A stretch of DNA of 64,000 bases from Phascolarctobacterium sp. (GCA_020024105.1 JAHHUH010000001.1:59128-123127), one strand, 5' to 3'; counted from the stretch's first letter, positions 44,764 through 53,492 are shown. The notes: generated from the sequence alone by a model not told the origin. A program made the numbers and translations.

Positions 44764-46551
44764 TTAAAAATTAGCTTCTACTCCGAAGCGGTACATACGA
44801 CCATAGTAACGTAACTCAGAAGAATCATGGTCTAATAAGTTATCTACGCCTACATAAGCATTGTATTTACCATCATTCCATTTTTTATTAACAACCAGGT
44901 CCAAGGTATTAATACTCCTTGCGTCACCGTTATTATCCTTATAATCGGAAAGCCACTTATTCCAAGTAGTCACTGACCATTCCTGATTTTCAGGTTCCAA
45001 CCATTGTAGTCTTACTGTAAAAGTATTGGGTGCGGTATGCTTTAAGCGAGTATTTTTACCCCGAGAAACATCACGGGCATCCAGATATTCATAATTGAAG
45101 CCTGCAGTAAAACCATTACCCAAATCATGTTTCACAGCAAATTCAACGCCTTCATATTCTGCACTATCAAGATTATAGTAACCATAAGGAGGAACAAAGC
45201 GCATCTTTATGCCGTCTTCTTCTTTATTTTTAAAATAAGCTATTTTCATAGAAGTAACTTCGCTGAATTCTTGCTCATAAGCTAATTCGTAGCCCTTGCT
45301 CTTTTCCGGCTTCAAATTAGGATTAGCATATTTACCACCGTATAGTTCTTTAATAGTAGGTGCTTTATAGGCAGTACCATAGATAGCTTTCAAACGCATA
45401 TCATCACTGATAAAATAAGTCATGCCAATACTGGGAGAAGTATGGTCGCCAAAGCTTTCATGATCGTCATAGCGAATGGCGGGAATCAACAGTAATTTAT
45501 CGCTAACTCTATATTCACCTTGTACAAAGGCAGCCCACTGGTCAGAACTTTTTTCTCTACCACTGCCAACGGGAGCCTTATCCATTCTAAACTCACCGCC
45601 ATAGGTTAAAGTCAGCTGATCATTCATTCTTACAGAATTACGTGCATCAAAGTCAACAAGGCGATATACCTGATCGTTTTCCCTCTCTACCTCATTCATA
45701 GAAATATTAGCTACAAACTTATTTTTATCAAAATTACCTTCATAACCTAAGTTAGCAGTGCGTATTTCTTTTTTCATATTGTCCCAATGACCAGGACCAA
45801 ACATACTATCCTTGGAATAGTAATCTAAATCAGATTTGTTGTACTCTAAAGCAAATAATAATTTATTAGCCTCATCCATATCATAATCTAAATCAAAACG
45901 GAAATCCTGTCTTAGGCCCTCCAGAGAGGTAGTACCGGCATCATCACCCCAGTCTAAATGACGATGCTTGGTAATATTAGCGGATAAAGAGGCAGAGGCC
46001 TTACCGTCCTTACCTGTATTGAATTCATAGTAATTATTGGTCTGTCTTCTGCTGGAATTAACGCCAACAGTAACACCTTTTTCCGCAGACTTTTTGGTAA
46101 TGATATTAATAACGCCTGCCATGGCATCACTACCATAAATAGTAGCAGCAGGACCGCGCAGTATTTCGATGCGTTCAATGTTGCCTGCATTAAATCTTTC
46201 CATAACACGGTCAGAAGCACTTTTATCATTAGCAATACGATGACCATTAACCAAAATCAAAATTTTATTGGAACCTCTAACCTGGACACGATGATTAGCC
46301 GCAGAGGGTTCAAATGCATTAATATTAGTAGCAGCGCGCATGGCTTCATACACGTTGGTAGCGCCAACTGCTTTAATATCCTCTTGAGTGATAATTTCAA
46401 TACTTTGAGGCAATTCCTTAAGATTTAAATTAGTTTTAGAGGCGGTAACTATCATTTCATCCAAATTATAAGTATTGGGCATGGCATAAGCACAATTAGT
46501 CAATCCAAAAACTACTACCAGTGCTAATCCCTGAGAAAACATTTTTTTCAT
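44764..46551 (-). CDS. TonB-dependent outer-membrane receptor 3
   Basis: A 595-residue receptor. The signal peptide (MKKMFSQGLALVVVFGLTNC, ending AYA), TonB-box-like LDEMIVTAS and plug (QSIEIITQEDIKAVGA, RIEILRGPAATIYGSDAMAG) are followed by a barrel ending YRFGVEANF. Its plug differs more from copies 1, 2 and 4 than those do from each other. For example, it has NINAFEPSAANHRVQVRGSN where the others have SxxVSEAAG. That suggests a different ligand. The start is the ATG at 46549-46551 after GAAGGGAAG; the longer open frame to 46605 is leader sequence. Confidence 0.92.
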   Translation of the reverse strand: MKKMFSQGLALVVVFGLTNCAYAMPNTYNLDEMIVTASKTNLNLKELPQSIEIITQEDIKAVGATNVYEAMRAATNINAFEPSAANHRVQVRGSNKILILVNGHRIANDKSASDRVMERFNAGNIERIEILRGPAATIYGSDAMAGVINIITKKSAEKGVTVGVNSSRRQTNNYYEFNTGKDGKASASLSANITKHRHLDWGDDAGTTSLEGLRQDFRFDLDYDMDEANKLLFALEYNKSDLDYYSKDSMFGPGHWDNMKKEIRTANLGYEGNFDKNKFVANISMNEVERENDQVYRLVDFDARNSVRMNDQLTLTYGGEFRMDKAPVGSGREKSSDQWAAFVQGEYRVSDKLLLIPAIRYDDHESFGDHTSPSIGMTYFISDDMRLKAIYGTAYKAPTIKELYGGKYANPNLKPEKSKGYELAYEQEFSEVTSMKIAYFKNKEEDGIKMRFVPPYGYYNLDSAEYEGVEFAVKHDLGNGFTAGFNYEYLDARDVSRGKNTRLKHTAPNTFTVRLQWLEPENQEWSVTTWNKWLSDYKDNNGDARSINTLDLVVNKKWNDGKYNAYVGVDNLLDHDSSELRYYGRMYRFGVEANF

Positions 46552-46675
46552 AACAGACTTCCCTTCTCCGTAAAAAATTATTAGTATATTATCCACCTGC
46601 AGCAATCTTTTTGCAGTATGGCAAGTACTGGATAAAAATAGTCAAGCTTTACAAATTCCTTATTCATACTCCACG

Positions 46676-46693
46676 GGTTAGTTGCAGCTAACT
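46676..46693. promoter_or_regulatory. Second operator, leader of receptor 3
   Basis: GGTTAG-TTGCAG-CTAACT, just downstream (minus strand) of the leader terminator and about 130 bases before the start codon. Confidence 0.65.
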
Positions 46694-46698
46694 TATGG

Positions 46699-46745
46699 AG
46701 CAAAAATAAATCCGCCCTGCCAGCTGCATTATCTTCCAGGGCGGA
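46699..46745 (-). terminator. Leader terminator upstream of receptor 3
   Basis: On the minus strand TCCGCCCTG, 17-base loop, CAGGGCGGA is followed by TTTATTTTT. From the promoter at 46847 it would end a transcript of about 110 bases before the receptor gene, so it marks an attenuator or a small RNA. Confidence 0.75.
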
Positions 46746-46792
46746 AAGCTTTCTTTCTATCACTATTTCAAATCCCAGTATTTTTCTCGTCA

Positions 46793-46847
46793 AGTTAGAT
46801 ACCACTAACTTATTGCCTATAATATATGAAATTTCTATTTTTGTCAA
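46793..46847 (-). promoter_or_regulatory. Promoter with operator at the start site (receptor 3)
   Basis: On the minus strand TTGACA (46842-46847), 17 bases, TATTAT (46819-46824). The operator AGTTAG-ATACCA-CTAACT (46793-46810) follows. 46850-47090 shows only AT-rich sequence. Confidence 0.85.
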
Positions 46848-47093
46848 TCTTTTTTCACAAAAATGTTTACTATTTTCTACATCATTATGCTATATTTTTA
46901 ATTTATTTATCTCTTTTGATATAAAATATTATTTTTATTATCTTTTAACTTATTAACTATCATACGCCTAATGTGATTTATTTCATGAATATATTACAAC
47001 AAGTATTACAGTCAGAAAACAGTTATCCTTTATTGCTTACAAGCAATGGACGACGAACTTTCACAAGAAAACTAGCACGTTCAGACCTCTTCT

Positions 47094-47127
47094 ATAAAAA
47101 AGTGGTCCACCAAAAGGAGGACCACTT
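47094..47127 (-). terminator. Terminator after receptor 4
   Basis: On the minus strand AAGTGGTCCTCC, loop, GGTGGACCACTT is followed by TTTTATAG. Confidence 0.85.
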
Positions 47128-47159
47128 ACCTTATTTATGGACAGCTGTAAAAAACAGGT

Positions 47160-49052
47160 CTAAAATCGCATTTCTGCACCAGCACGCCATACGCGGCCAG
47201 AATAACGCATCTCTACTAATTCCTTATCAAAAAGATTATCTACACCAACAAAGGCATTGTATTTATTATTATCCCAGCTTTTATTAATAACTATGTTGAA
47301 GGTATTAATACTCTTATTTTCCTTTTTCTTAGAATTATGAGCATGTCCGCTACCACCAGCTGTTAAATAATCGGAATACCATCTATTCCAGGCGGTTACT
47401 GACCATTCCTGTTTTTCAGGTTCAATCCATTGCAATTTAACAGTATAGGTATTACGAGCAGTATAAGGTAATCTCCCTATATCGGACTTTTTCTTGGCCT
47501 TAGTTCTTTGTGCATCTAAATATTCATAATTAAAGCCTGCATTAAAGCCATTACCCAGATCATGCTTCAGACTAAAATCAACGCCTTCGTATTCAGCCTT
47601 ATCTACATTAACCAGTTGTACCCAGTTTTCCGGTCTCAAATGGCTCATATCCATAATAATAGCATCCTTTTTCTCTCTCTTATGGTAGGTCAGTTTAGCA
47701 GAAGTAGCTGGACCAAAATCCTTCTCTATTGCCAATTCATAGCCCTTACTGCTTTCCGGCTGTAAATCAGGATTACCCTTTAAGGCAAAACCATGACTAC
47801 CGTGGCCACTGGCTTCCCAGCAGGAATACAATTGCTCGGTTGTAGGTGCCTTATAGCCCTCGCCATAGGAAGCTTTAATCCGCAGAGAATCATCCATGAA
47901 GTAGGTTAAGCCTAGGCTAGGAGAGCTTTCGCCGCCAAAGGAATCATGATCATCATAACGTACGGAGGTAATAGCTAAGAGCTTGTCATTCAGCTTATAC
48001 TCGCCATGAATGTAAGCCGCCCATTGCTCTGCTGTTTTATCAGTAGGAACACGATTTATAGAAACCTCTCCACTGTCACGAGAATATTCTACACCGTAAG
48101 TTAAAGTAAACTTTTCGTTAGCCTTTACTCTGTTACGCAATTCAATATCCCAAAAATCACGAACATCACCAGTATCTAATTCACTGTAGGTCATATTGAG
48201 GGAATAACTACTTTTATCAGATTGACCGGAATAGCCTAAAACTGCACTTTTTCTTTCTCTATTAGAATCATAACGTTCTGGTAAAATCTGATGGGTAACC
48301 TTGTCTACTTTTCTATGGGTCAAGTCTGCATTCTCATACTCCAGGAATAAATTCAAGGCATTGTTTTCATCCATTTCGTATTTAGCATCGAGATTAAAGC
48401 TCTGTTTAGGACCATCATAGGATGTATAGCTGGAATCCTTCCACAGGAAAGGTCTTACCTTAGTAAAATTAGCATCAAAAGAAGCTGCTAATTTACCCTG
48501 TTTACCAGTATCAAAGCGATAATAGTTACTCATTTCACGTTTGCCTGTGGTAACACCTACAACTGCACCAATATCACTGGGAGTTTTAGTAACAACATTA
48601 ATAACGCCTGCCTCTGCCTTACTACCGTACAAAGCAGAAGATGGGCCACACAAAATTTCAATACGTTCAATGTTTTGTACATTCAAGAGCTGTTCCCAAC
48701 GATAATCGTCATTCATCATACTGATATCGTCAACCAGACGACGTCCGTTTAACAGGATCACATAATCAGAGGAGCCTCTCAGCTTAACAATGGAGGAAAG
48801 ACCAGTAGTTTCGGAAACATAAATACTGGGAGAAAGACGTAGAGCTTCTTTTAAATTAGTAGCACCAATCGCTTTAATCTCTTCCTTCGTAATTACCTCA
48901 GCACTTTGTGGAAGTTCCTTTAAATTTAATTCCATGCGGGAAGCAGTAACGATAACCTCGCTTAAATCATAGCTGGCGGGAGCTGCTACTGCGCAATTAG
49001 CCAAGCCAAGCATTACTGCCATAACCAAGCCTTGAGAAAAGATTTTCTTCAT
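47160..49052 (-). CDS. TonB-dependent outer-membrane receptor 4
   Basis: A 630-residue receptor. Signal peptide (ending CAVA), TonB-box-like LSEVIVTAS, plug (QSAEVITKEEIKAIGATNLKEALRLSPS, RIEILCGPSSALYGSKAEAG) and barrel ending WRAGAEMRF are present. It is closest to the broken copy 2: they share the CGPS plug sequence, the SSAxxG-type apex and the barrel segment around GLTYFMDDSLRIKASYGEGYKAPT. It may be the functional replacement of copy 2. GGAAG precedes the ATG at 49050-49052. Confidence 0.93.
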   Translation of the reverse strand: MKKIFSQGLVMAVMLGLANCAVAAPASYDLSEVIVTASRMELNLKELPQSAEVITKEEIKAIGATNLKEALRLSPSIYVSETTGLSSIVKLRGSSDYVILLNGRRLVDDISMMNDDYRWEQLLNVQNIERIEILCGPSSALYGSKAEAGVINVVTKTPSDIGAVVGVTTGKREMSNYYRFDTGKQGKLAASFDANFTKVRPFLWKDSSYTSYDGPKQSFNLDAKYEMDENNALNLFLEYENADLTHRKVDKVTHQILPERYDSNRERKSAVLGYSGQSDKSSYSLNMTYSELDTGDVRDFWDIELRNRVKANEKFTLTYGVEYSRDSGEVSINRVPTDKTAEQWAAYIHGEYKLNDKLLAITSVRYDDHDSFGGESSPSLGLTYFMDDSLRIKASYGEGYKAPTTEQLYSCWEASGHGSHGFALKGNPDLQPESSKGYELAIEKDFGPATSAKLTYHKREKKDAIIMDMSHLRPENWVQLVNVDKAEYEGVDFSLKHDLGNGFNAGFNYEYLDAQRTKAKKKSDIGRLPYTARNTYTVKLQWIEPEKQEWSVTAWNRWYSDYLTAGGSGHAHNSKKKENKSINTFNIVINKSWDNNKYNAFVGVDNLFDKELVEMRYSGRVWRAGAEMRF

Positions 49053-49198
49053 AATTTTCTTCCTTTCTTATAAATAATACTTATACCTTCTACTGTCCAT
49101 CGCTCAATCAGTAGCACAGTAATTACAGGAACGGAACATAATTTTCATAGACTAATGAGAAACCAAGATTAAAAAATGCAAAAGATTACAATGCACCT

Positions 49199-49248
49199 AG
49201 TTAGTTATGGCTAACTAGGTATCAAAAAAATATACCCTTATTAGGGCT
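49199..49248 (-). promoter_or_regulatory. Weak leader terminator and second operator of receptor 4
   Basis: On the minus strand CCCTAATAAGGG (49235-49246) then TATATTTTTTT, a weak terminator with a four-base-pair stem. The operator AGTTAG-TTATGG-CTAACT (49199-49216) lies just after it. The order terminator then operator is the same as at receptors 1 and 3. Confidence 0.5.
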
Positions 49249-49332
49249 TCTTTTATAAAATATTCTTCTTTCTCATTTTCCTATAAGGTTTAACCTAATT
49301 CCTAGTAATTTGGTAGAAATAACATAGTGCTT

Positions 49333-49361
49333 ATGATAAAGTATAATTTATTATTTGTCAA
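49333..49361 (-). promoter_or_regulatory. Proximal promoter of receptor 4
   Basis: On the minus strand TTGACA (49356-49361), 17 bases, TATCAT (49333-49338). No palindrome lies at its start site. Confidence 0.6.
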
Positions 49362-49599
49362 ACTTTTTTTATTCTTTTTATTACTTTCTTACATGTTTGT
49401 AAATGATAAATTTCTCCATCAAAACGTCACAGCTAAACTTCTAAAGAAGCTGCTCTTCTAAAAGCCCCTCCTTTATTAGTATTTTTATGTATTTCTACAC
49501 TAACAAACCTCTCAGTTGGAATAATGCCCACCTGATAATTGTTTATCAAAATATTATTGGCTAAGTCCCACAATAATATTTCACCTAGATATTGTATTT

Positions 49600-49654
49600 A
49601 GTTAGCTATCGCTAACCGAGTATTAATAATATATGATAAAACATTACTTGTCAA
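49600..49654 (-). promoter_or_regulatory. Distal promoter with operator at the start site (receptor 4)
   Basis: On the minus strand TTGACA (49649-49654), 17 bases, TATTAT (49626-49631). The operator AGTTAG-CTATCG-CTAACC (49600-49617) follows. This makes receptor 4 the unit with the longest leader, about 560 bases, in which no gene is seen. Confidence 0.8.
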
Positions 49655-49783
49655 TCTTTTTTTCACAAATTAAAATTTATCTGTTCTGTAGCTAATAAAA
49701 TTTTGGCTAGCTGCTATAAAAATAAAGCCATCGTTACTTCTAAAAGCCTCCTGCTGGTCTATTCCATGCTGTTATTTTTAAGC

Positions 49784-49876
49784 ATAAAAAAAGCAGTTCA
49801 TCTAAGATGAACTGCATAATTTCTGGTGCCGAAGGCCGGACTCGAACCGGCACGTAGGGCTACTACGCTTGATTTT
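49784..49876 (-). repeat. Direct repeat: terminator plus tRNA-Leu 3' part, copy A
   Basis: This stretch matches 63908-64000 almost exactly (one mismatch seen, AATTTCTGG versus AATCTCTGG). The window ends inside copy B, so the real repeat may be longer. Confidence 0.8.
49786..49815 (-). terminator. Terminator after tRNA-Leu
   Basis: On the minus strand GCAGTTCA, loop, TGAACTGC is followed by TTTTTTT. Confidence 0.85.
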
Positions 49877-49912
49877 GAGTCAAGTGCGTCTGCCAATTCC
49901 GCCACTTCGGCA
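49824..49912 (-). tRNA. tRNA-Leu (CAA)
   Basis: An 89-base class II tRNA on the minus strand with acceptor stem TGCCGAA/TTCGGCA, anticodon arm CTTGACTCAAAATCAAG giving anticodon CAA, a long variable arm, T-arm GTTCGAGTC and an encoded CCA. Confidence 0.95.
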
Positions 49913-50089
49913 AGTTTTGATTCCAATCACTGGAACGATTGTTATTATACTATCTTCAAAGCTCAATGTCAACAATATTTTTCATTTTTTATTTTTTTTA
50001 GTAAACGCCAAAAGTAATTAACAATTTTTAGTAATAATTTAGCTAAAACAAATCAAAATGTGACATGGTAAAAATTATTTTCTTTTTCC

Positions 50090-50118
50090 TTGCATCCTCT
50101 TAAAGGTAATGTTATAAT
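50090..50118 (+). promoter_or_regulatory. Sigma-A promoter of the BASS-brnQ operon
   Basis: TTGCAT (50090-50095), 17 bases, TATAAT (50113-50118). It gives a leader of about 305 bases with a terminator inside, before the first gene. Confidence 0.7.
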
Positions 50119-50124
50119 CACCCT

Positions 50125-50333
50125 TGCGAAGATGGTATTTCTTATCAGAAAACTTTACTTCTTGAAGGCTGTAAGCAGCTAATTGCAATACAAAATCAAA
50201 TATTTATCTTATCACGCGAGCGCATATTCGTCAGAAATGAGACTCAGAGCATATAAGAGCACAAGCTAACTACATCATTTTAGATGTGTCGTTTATACTA
50301 CCCCTCTGAGCAAGTCTTGGAGGGGTTATTTTT
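50125..50333 (+). promoter_or_regulatory. Leader with terminator, candidate attenuator or riboswitch
   Basis: The leader ends in an intrinsic terminator, ACCCCTC, loop, GAGGGGT (50300-50326), then TATTTTTG, before the first gene. A possible leader peptide starts at 50132 and reads MVFLIRKLYFLKAVSS; it has Val, Leu, Ile and Phe codons, which could suit an aromatic or branched-chain attenuator, but no strong ribosome site is seen. No known riboswitch class (T-box, SAM, lysine) is recognisable. 49913-50089 shows no gene. Confidence 0.5.
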
Positions 50334-50430
50334 GTGAGGGATAAAGGAAAGGAGTAAGCAGCAATTACTAACTTGCAGAAAGTAAAGAACCTGTCTTTGA
50401 AATTTATTTAGATGGAAGGTTATCTACCAA

Positions 50431-51399
50431 ATGATTAACAAAATTTCAAGTATCAGCAGTCTCTTATCCAAGTATATCGGTGTCATTATCATTCTTTTTT
50501 CCGTATGGGCCTTTTATCAACCTACAACCTTTACCTGGGCTACCTCCTACACAGCTTGGCTCCTAGGTATAGCTATGTTTGGTATGGGTCTGACTATTCA
50601 TGGTAAGGATTTTAAATTCGTCCTGACTCAGCCCAAGAATGTTTTAATCGGCTGTCTGGCCCAATATACTATTATGCCTCTTTCTGCATTTGCCCTAGCT
50701 AAGATTTTAAATTTACCCGATGATCTGGCCTTAGGCGTTATTTTAGTCGGTTGCTGTCCTGGTGGTACTGCTTCCAATGTCATTACCTATATCGCAGGTG
50801 GTGATGTTGCTCTTTCCGTTGGCATGACCACTGTTTCCACCCTCATCGCTCCCATTATGACCCCTTTACTAGTTTATGCTCTAGGTGGTGCATGGGTAGA
50901 CGTGTCCCTGATGGCCATGGTGCTGTCAGTTGTTAAAATTGTCTTAGTCCCCGTTCTCCTGGGTATTCTAATCCACACCTTCTGTGGTGAGTTTGTAAAG
51001 AAAATCTCCGGCATTCTTCCCTTAGTTTCCGTTGTTTCCATCGTACTCCTAATTGCCGGCATTGTAGCAAATAATGTGGAAAAACTACTTTCCTGTGGTG
51101 CCTTAGTCCTTATTGTAGTTATTTTGCATAATGCCATCGGTCTCTTTATCGGCCTCGGTGTGGCAAGAGCCTGTCATATTGAATACACCAAAGAAACAGC
51201 TATTGCTATTGAGGTAGCGATGCAGAACAGCGGCTTGGCGATTTCCTTAGCTACCATTAATTTTGCAGCTAATCCCTTAGCTACCCTGCCCGGTGCTATC
51301 TTTAGCGTATGGCATAATATTTCTGGTTCTATTTTTGCCAGCGTTCGTCGTAATAAAAAGCATAGCAGTACTACAGGCTTGAAGCCTGCTCTGGAATAG
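50431..51399 (+). CDS. BASS-family (bile acid:sodium symporter-type) transporter
   Basis: A 322-residue membrane protein with about nine to ten hydrophobic segments, typical of the BASS fold. Family motifs are GMGLTIHGKDF, LVGCCPGGTASNVITYIAGGDVALSV (the sodium-binding crossover) and AIEVAMQNSGLAISL. Bacterial members carry organic anions, for example pantoate or 2-keto acids, rather than bile acids. It is the first gene of a two-gene operon with brnQ (21 bases apart). Joint control by the leader suggests an amino-acid or keto-acid link. Confidence 0.88.
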   Translation: MINKISSISSLLSKYIGVIIILFSVWAFYQPTTFTWATSYTAWLLGIAMFGMGLTIHGKDFKFVLTQPKNVLIGCLAQYTIMPLSAFALAKILNLPDDLALGVILVGCCPGGTASNVITYIAGGDVALSVGMTTVSTLIAPIMTPLLVYALGGAWVDVSLMAMVLSVVKIVLVPVLLGILIHTFCGEFVKKISGILPLVSVVSIVLLIAGIVANNVEKLLSCGALVLIVVILHNAIGLFIGLGVARACHIEYTKETAIAIEVAMQNSGLAISLATINFAANPLATLPGAIFSVWHNISGSIFASVRRNKKHSSTTGLKPALE

Positions 51400-51420
51400 T
51401 TCTATACTGGAGTGAGAATT

Positions 51421-52782
51421 ATGAAGCAACAGCAAGAATTATCCTGGCAACAAATATTTTTCATGGGTGGTGCCCTTTTTGCCATGCATTTTGGTGGTGC
51501 TAGTATGATCTGGCCCATGACCTGGGGTAAGGAAAGCGGTAGCAGTGTTTTACTCGCCTTCGTCGGTATCTCCATGACGGCGCTACTTCTGCCACTGCTG
51601 GCCTATGTAGCCCTTTCCCGTGGACGTGGTAGTTTTTTAACTATTACTACACGGGCTATGCCCAAATTCGGTCATTTTTTCTGTGGCGCTACCATTATGA
51701 TACTGGGTCCCCTTTACGTAATTCCCCGAATGAGTGCCGCCTCCTGGGATGTTATCCTCCAGGTAACCGCCTGGGAACCTACTAGCAGGCTGCCCATCTT
51801 CTGTTTTTCCTGTGCCTACTATCTACTTACCTATTGGTTTGTTTTTAGCCGGACAGAATTATTGGCTAAGATTAGTAAATTACTATTTCCAGCTTTAATT
51901 TTAATTGTAACTGCTATTATCACCAAGGGGCTACTAACTCCCATAGCCGCCACTCAGGCTGCACCAAGCTACAGTATTCCCCCCGTTGTCTACGGCTTTA
52001 CTGAGGGCTATGCCACTGGTGACCTGTTATGCGGCCTGGTTTTTGGTGTCATTATCTTAAATAATTTAAAGCACCAGGGCATCGCTCCCCAAAAACTCAA
52101 TAGTACTGTCATCAAGGTAGGCTGCGTAGGCATTGGTATTTTAAGCGTCATCCATCTGGGACATATGCTGGTTGGCTCCTATGCCAGCAATCTAAGCGAC
52201 TTAAAATTTGCTACCCTGTACGCCCAGGTAGTGCTCCATTTATGGGGCAGCACTGGCGGTGTCTTTTTTAGTATAGCTTTAATTTTTGCCGCTTTAACCA
52301 CAGCTATTGGTCTGACAGCTGCTACTGCTGAATATTTTGAGGAGGCCAGTCATAAGCGTCTCCCCTATAAAAAGGTGGCGCTTGCAGTACTGCTAAGCAG
52401 CACCGTTATCGGTAGTATCGGTTTAGACAGGATTGTCGCTATTTTTGCTCCTCTTCTGGATGCCTTTTATCCGGGAGCTATTTTAATTACTCTCTATTAT
52501 GCCCTCGTCCCCCATTGTTTGAGCATCCGCAAACTAAATGCTCTGCGTTTAGCCGTCATCGCTTCTTTCGTAATGGGCTTACTGGACGTAGCCTGTACCT
52601 ATAATACTCTATTTGACTTACAGCTAACCGGATACGTCAGCTTCTACCGAAGCCTCCCCCTGAGCGACTACAAATTAACCTGGGTACCTGTGGCACTGTT
52701 TTTTAGTGTAATCGGCTATCTGAGAAAAGTAAACTTACCACTGGTAGCTCCTGCTATCCATAGCAGTATTACCAATAAATAA
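51421..52782 (+). CDS. BrnQ/LIVCS-type branched-chain amino acid carrier
   Basis: A 453-residue polytopic membrane protein with about twelve hydrophobic segments, with resemblance to the LIVCS (BrnQ) family of sodium-coupled leucine/isoleucine/valine carriers: FMGGALFAMHFGGASMIWPMTWG near the start and AALTTAIGLTAATAEYF (around residue 300). The start at 51421 (MKQQQELSW) has GGAG eight bases upstream. The assignment rests on these motifs and on size; other APC-fold transporters are possible. It follows the BASS gene in the same transcript and precedes a bidirectional terminator. Confidence 0.8.
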   Translation: MKQQQELSWQQIFFMGGALFAMHFGGASMIWPMTWGKESGSSVLLAFVGISMTALLLPLLAYVALSRGRGSFLTITTRAMPKFGHFFCGATIMILGPLYVIPRMSAASWDVILQVTAWEPTSRLPIFCFSCAYYLLTYWFVFSRTELLAKISKLLFPALILIVTAIITKGLLTPIAATQAAPSYSIPPVVYGFTEGYATGDLLCGLVFGVIILNNLKHQGIAPQKLNSTVIKVGCVGIGILSVIHLGHMLVGSYASNLSDLKFATLYAQVVLHLWGSTGGVFFSIALIFAALTTAIGLTAATAEYFEEASHKRLPYKKVALAVLLSSTVIGSIGLDRIVAIFAPLLDAFYPGAILITLYYALVPHCLSIRKLNALRLAVIASFVMGLLDVACTYNTLFDLQLTGYVSFYRSLPLSDYKLTWVPVALFFSVIGYLRKVNLPLVAPAIHSSITNK

Positions 52783-52808
52783 GTCTCTCACCTCACTATA
52801 AAAAAATA

Positions 52809-52846
52809 AAACCACCTGCTCCTTCAGGAGCGGGTGGTTTTTTTAG
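52809..52846. terminator. Bidirectional terminator between brnQ and the VOC gene
   Basis: AACCACCTGCTCCT, loop, AGGAGCGGGTGGTT, with TTTTTTT on the plus side and TTTTATTTTTTT on the minus side. Confidence 0.9.
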
Positions 52847-52854
52847 TAGATAAA

Positions 52855-53310
52855 TTATTCTACGAGCTGCATAACCTCCAGAATTATTCCATCTGGATCC
52901 TTAAAGTACATGGCTTTACTTTTGCTAAAGCCGAAGGCGGTAAAATCGAAAGGCTGCGGCGCAGACAGGCACTCTACCTGGTGCTCCAACAAATGCTTGT
53001 AAAAAGCATCAATATCTTCAACATTAAAGCAGATTTCAGAAATAGAGGTTTTAAACAAATCAGCAGCATCCTGAGCCGCATCCTCACTAATAAATTGAAT
53101 TAATTCTACAGGTGGTGCTATAATTTCCTCACTACCATTTAAATAAGCAACTCTTGCTCGACAATTCTCTCTTTGGAAAAGCAGATCGGTTTCCTTGCCC
53201 TCCATTAAAATCTCACCTTGGAATTGCAGGCCCAATACATCACGATAAAACGCAATGGAACGATCAATATCGCTAACTGTAACCCCAATATGCATAATTT
53301 CCTTCAGCAT
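52855..53310 (-). CDS. VOC-family (glyoxalase/bleomycin-resistance type) protein
   Basis: A 151-residue protein with the paired beta-alpha-beta-beta-beta modules of the VOC superfamily. MHIGVTVSDIDRSIAFYRDVLGL opens the first, with a metal-ligand histidine, and FKDPDGIILEVMQ closes the second, with a glutamate ligand. It is glyoxalase I-like, but the substrate is not identifiable. GAGGAGG precedes the ATG. It is a single-gene unit. Confidence 0.88.
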   Translation of the reverse strand: MLKEIMHIGVTVSDIDRSIAFYRDVLGLQFQGEILMEGKETDLLFQRENCRARVAYLNGSEEIIAPPVELIQFISEDAAQDAADLFKTSISEICFNVEDIDAFYKHLLEHQVECLSAPQPFDFTAFGFSKSKAMYFKDPDGIILEVMQLVE

Positions 53311-53492
53311 TAGTATACCTCCTCGAGTAAACTTAATCTTTACTAATTTTATATGGATATTGTATCATAAAAGTATGCTAAAATTGTAAATAATTTTTAA
53401 CATTTTCCTATCAAAGCAGGAGCCCTATTAAGGAAGGGCGAACTAAGAGGCAGTTTTTTACTTAAATCGAAGAATATATAAAGGAGTAAACT

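Noticed and set aside
46581..46847. Minus-strand open frame of 88 codons in the receptor 3 leader
   Set aside because: It starts inside the promoter and runs through the leader terminator and both operators, so it is untranslated leader.
46973..47287. Plus-strand open frame of 104 codons
   Set aside because: It overlaps a terminator and the 3' end of receptor 4, has no ribosome site and no recognisable protein character.
36293..49617. Classical Fur or DtxR/IdeR boxes
   Set aside because: The half-sites are separated by six bases and do not fit GATAATGATAATCATTATC or TTAGGTTAGSCTAACCTAA. The regulator is left unnamed.
38500..49700. Cobalamin riboswitches in the receptor leaders
   Set aside because: No B12-box-like GCCACTG element was seen in the four leaders; promoters, palindromes and terminators explain them.
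50125..50333. T-box or SAM riboswitch
   Set aside because: No TGGNACC core and no SAM-I core sequence could be found in the leader, so it is left as an unassigned attenuator-type leader.
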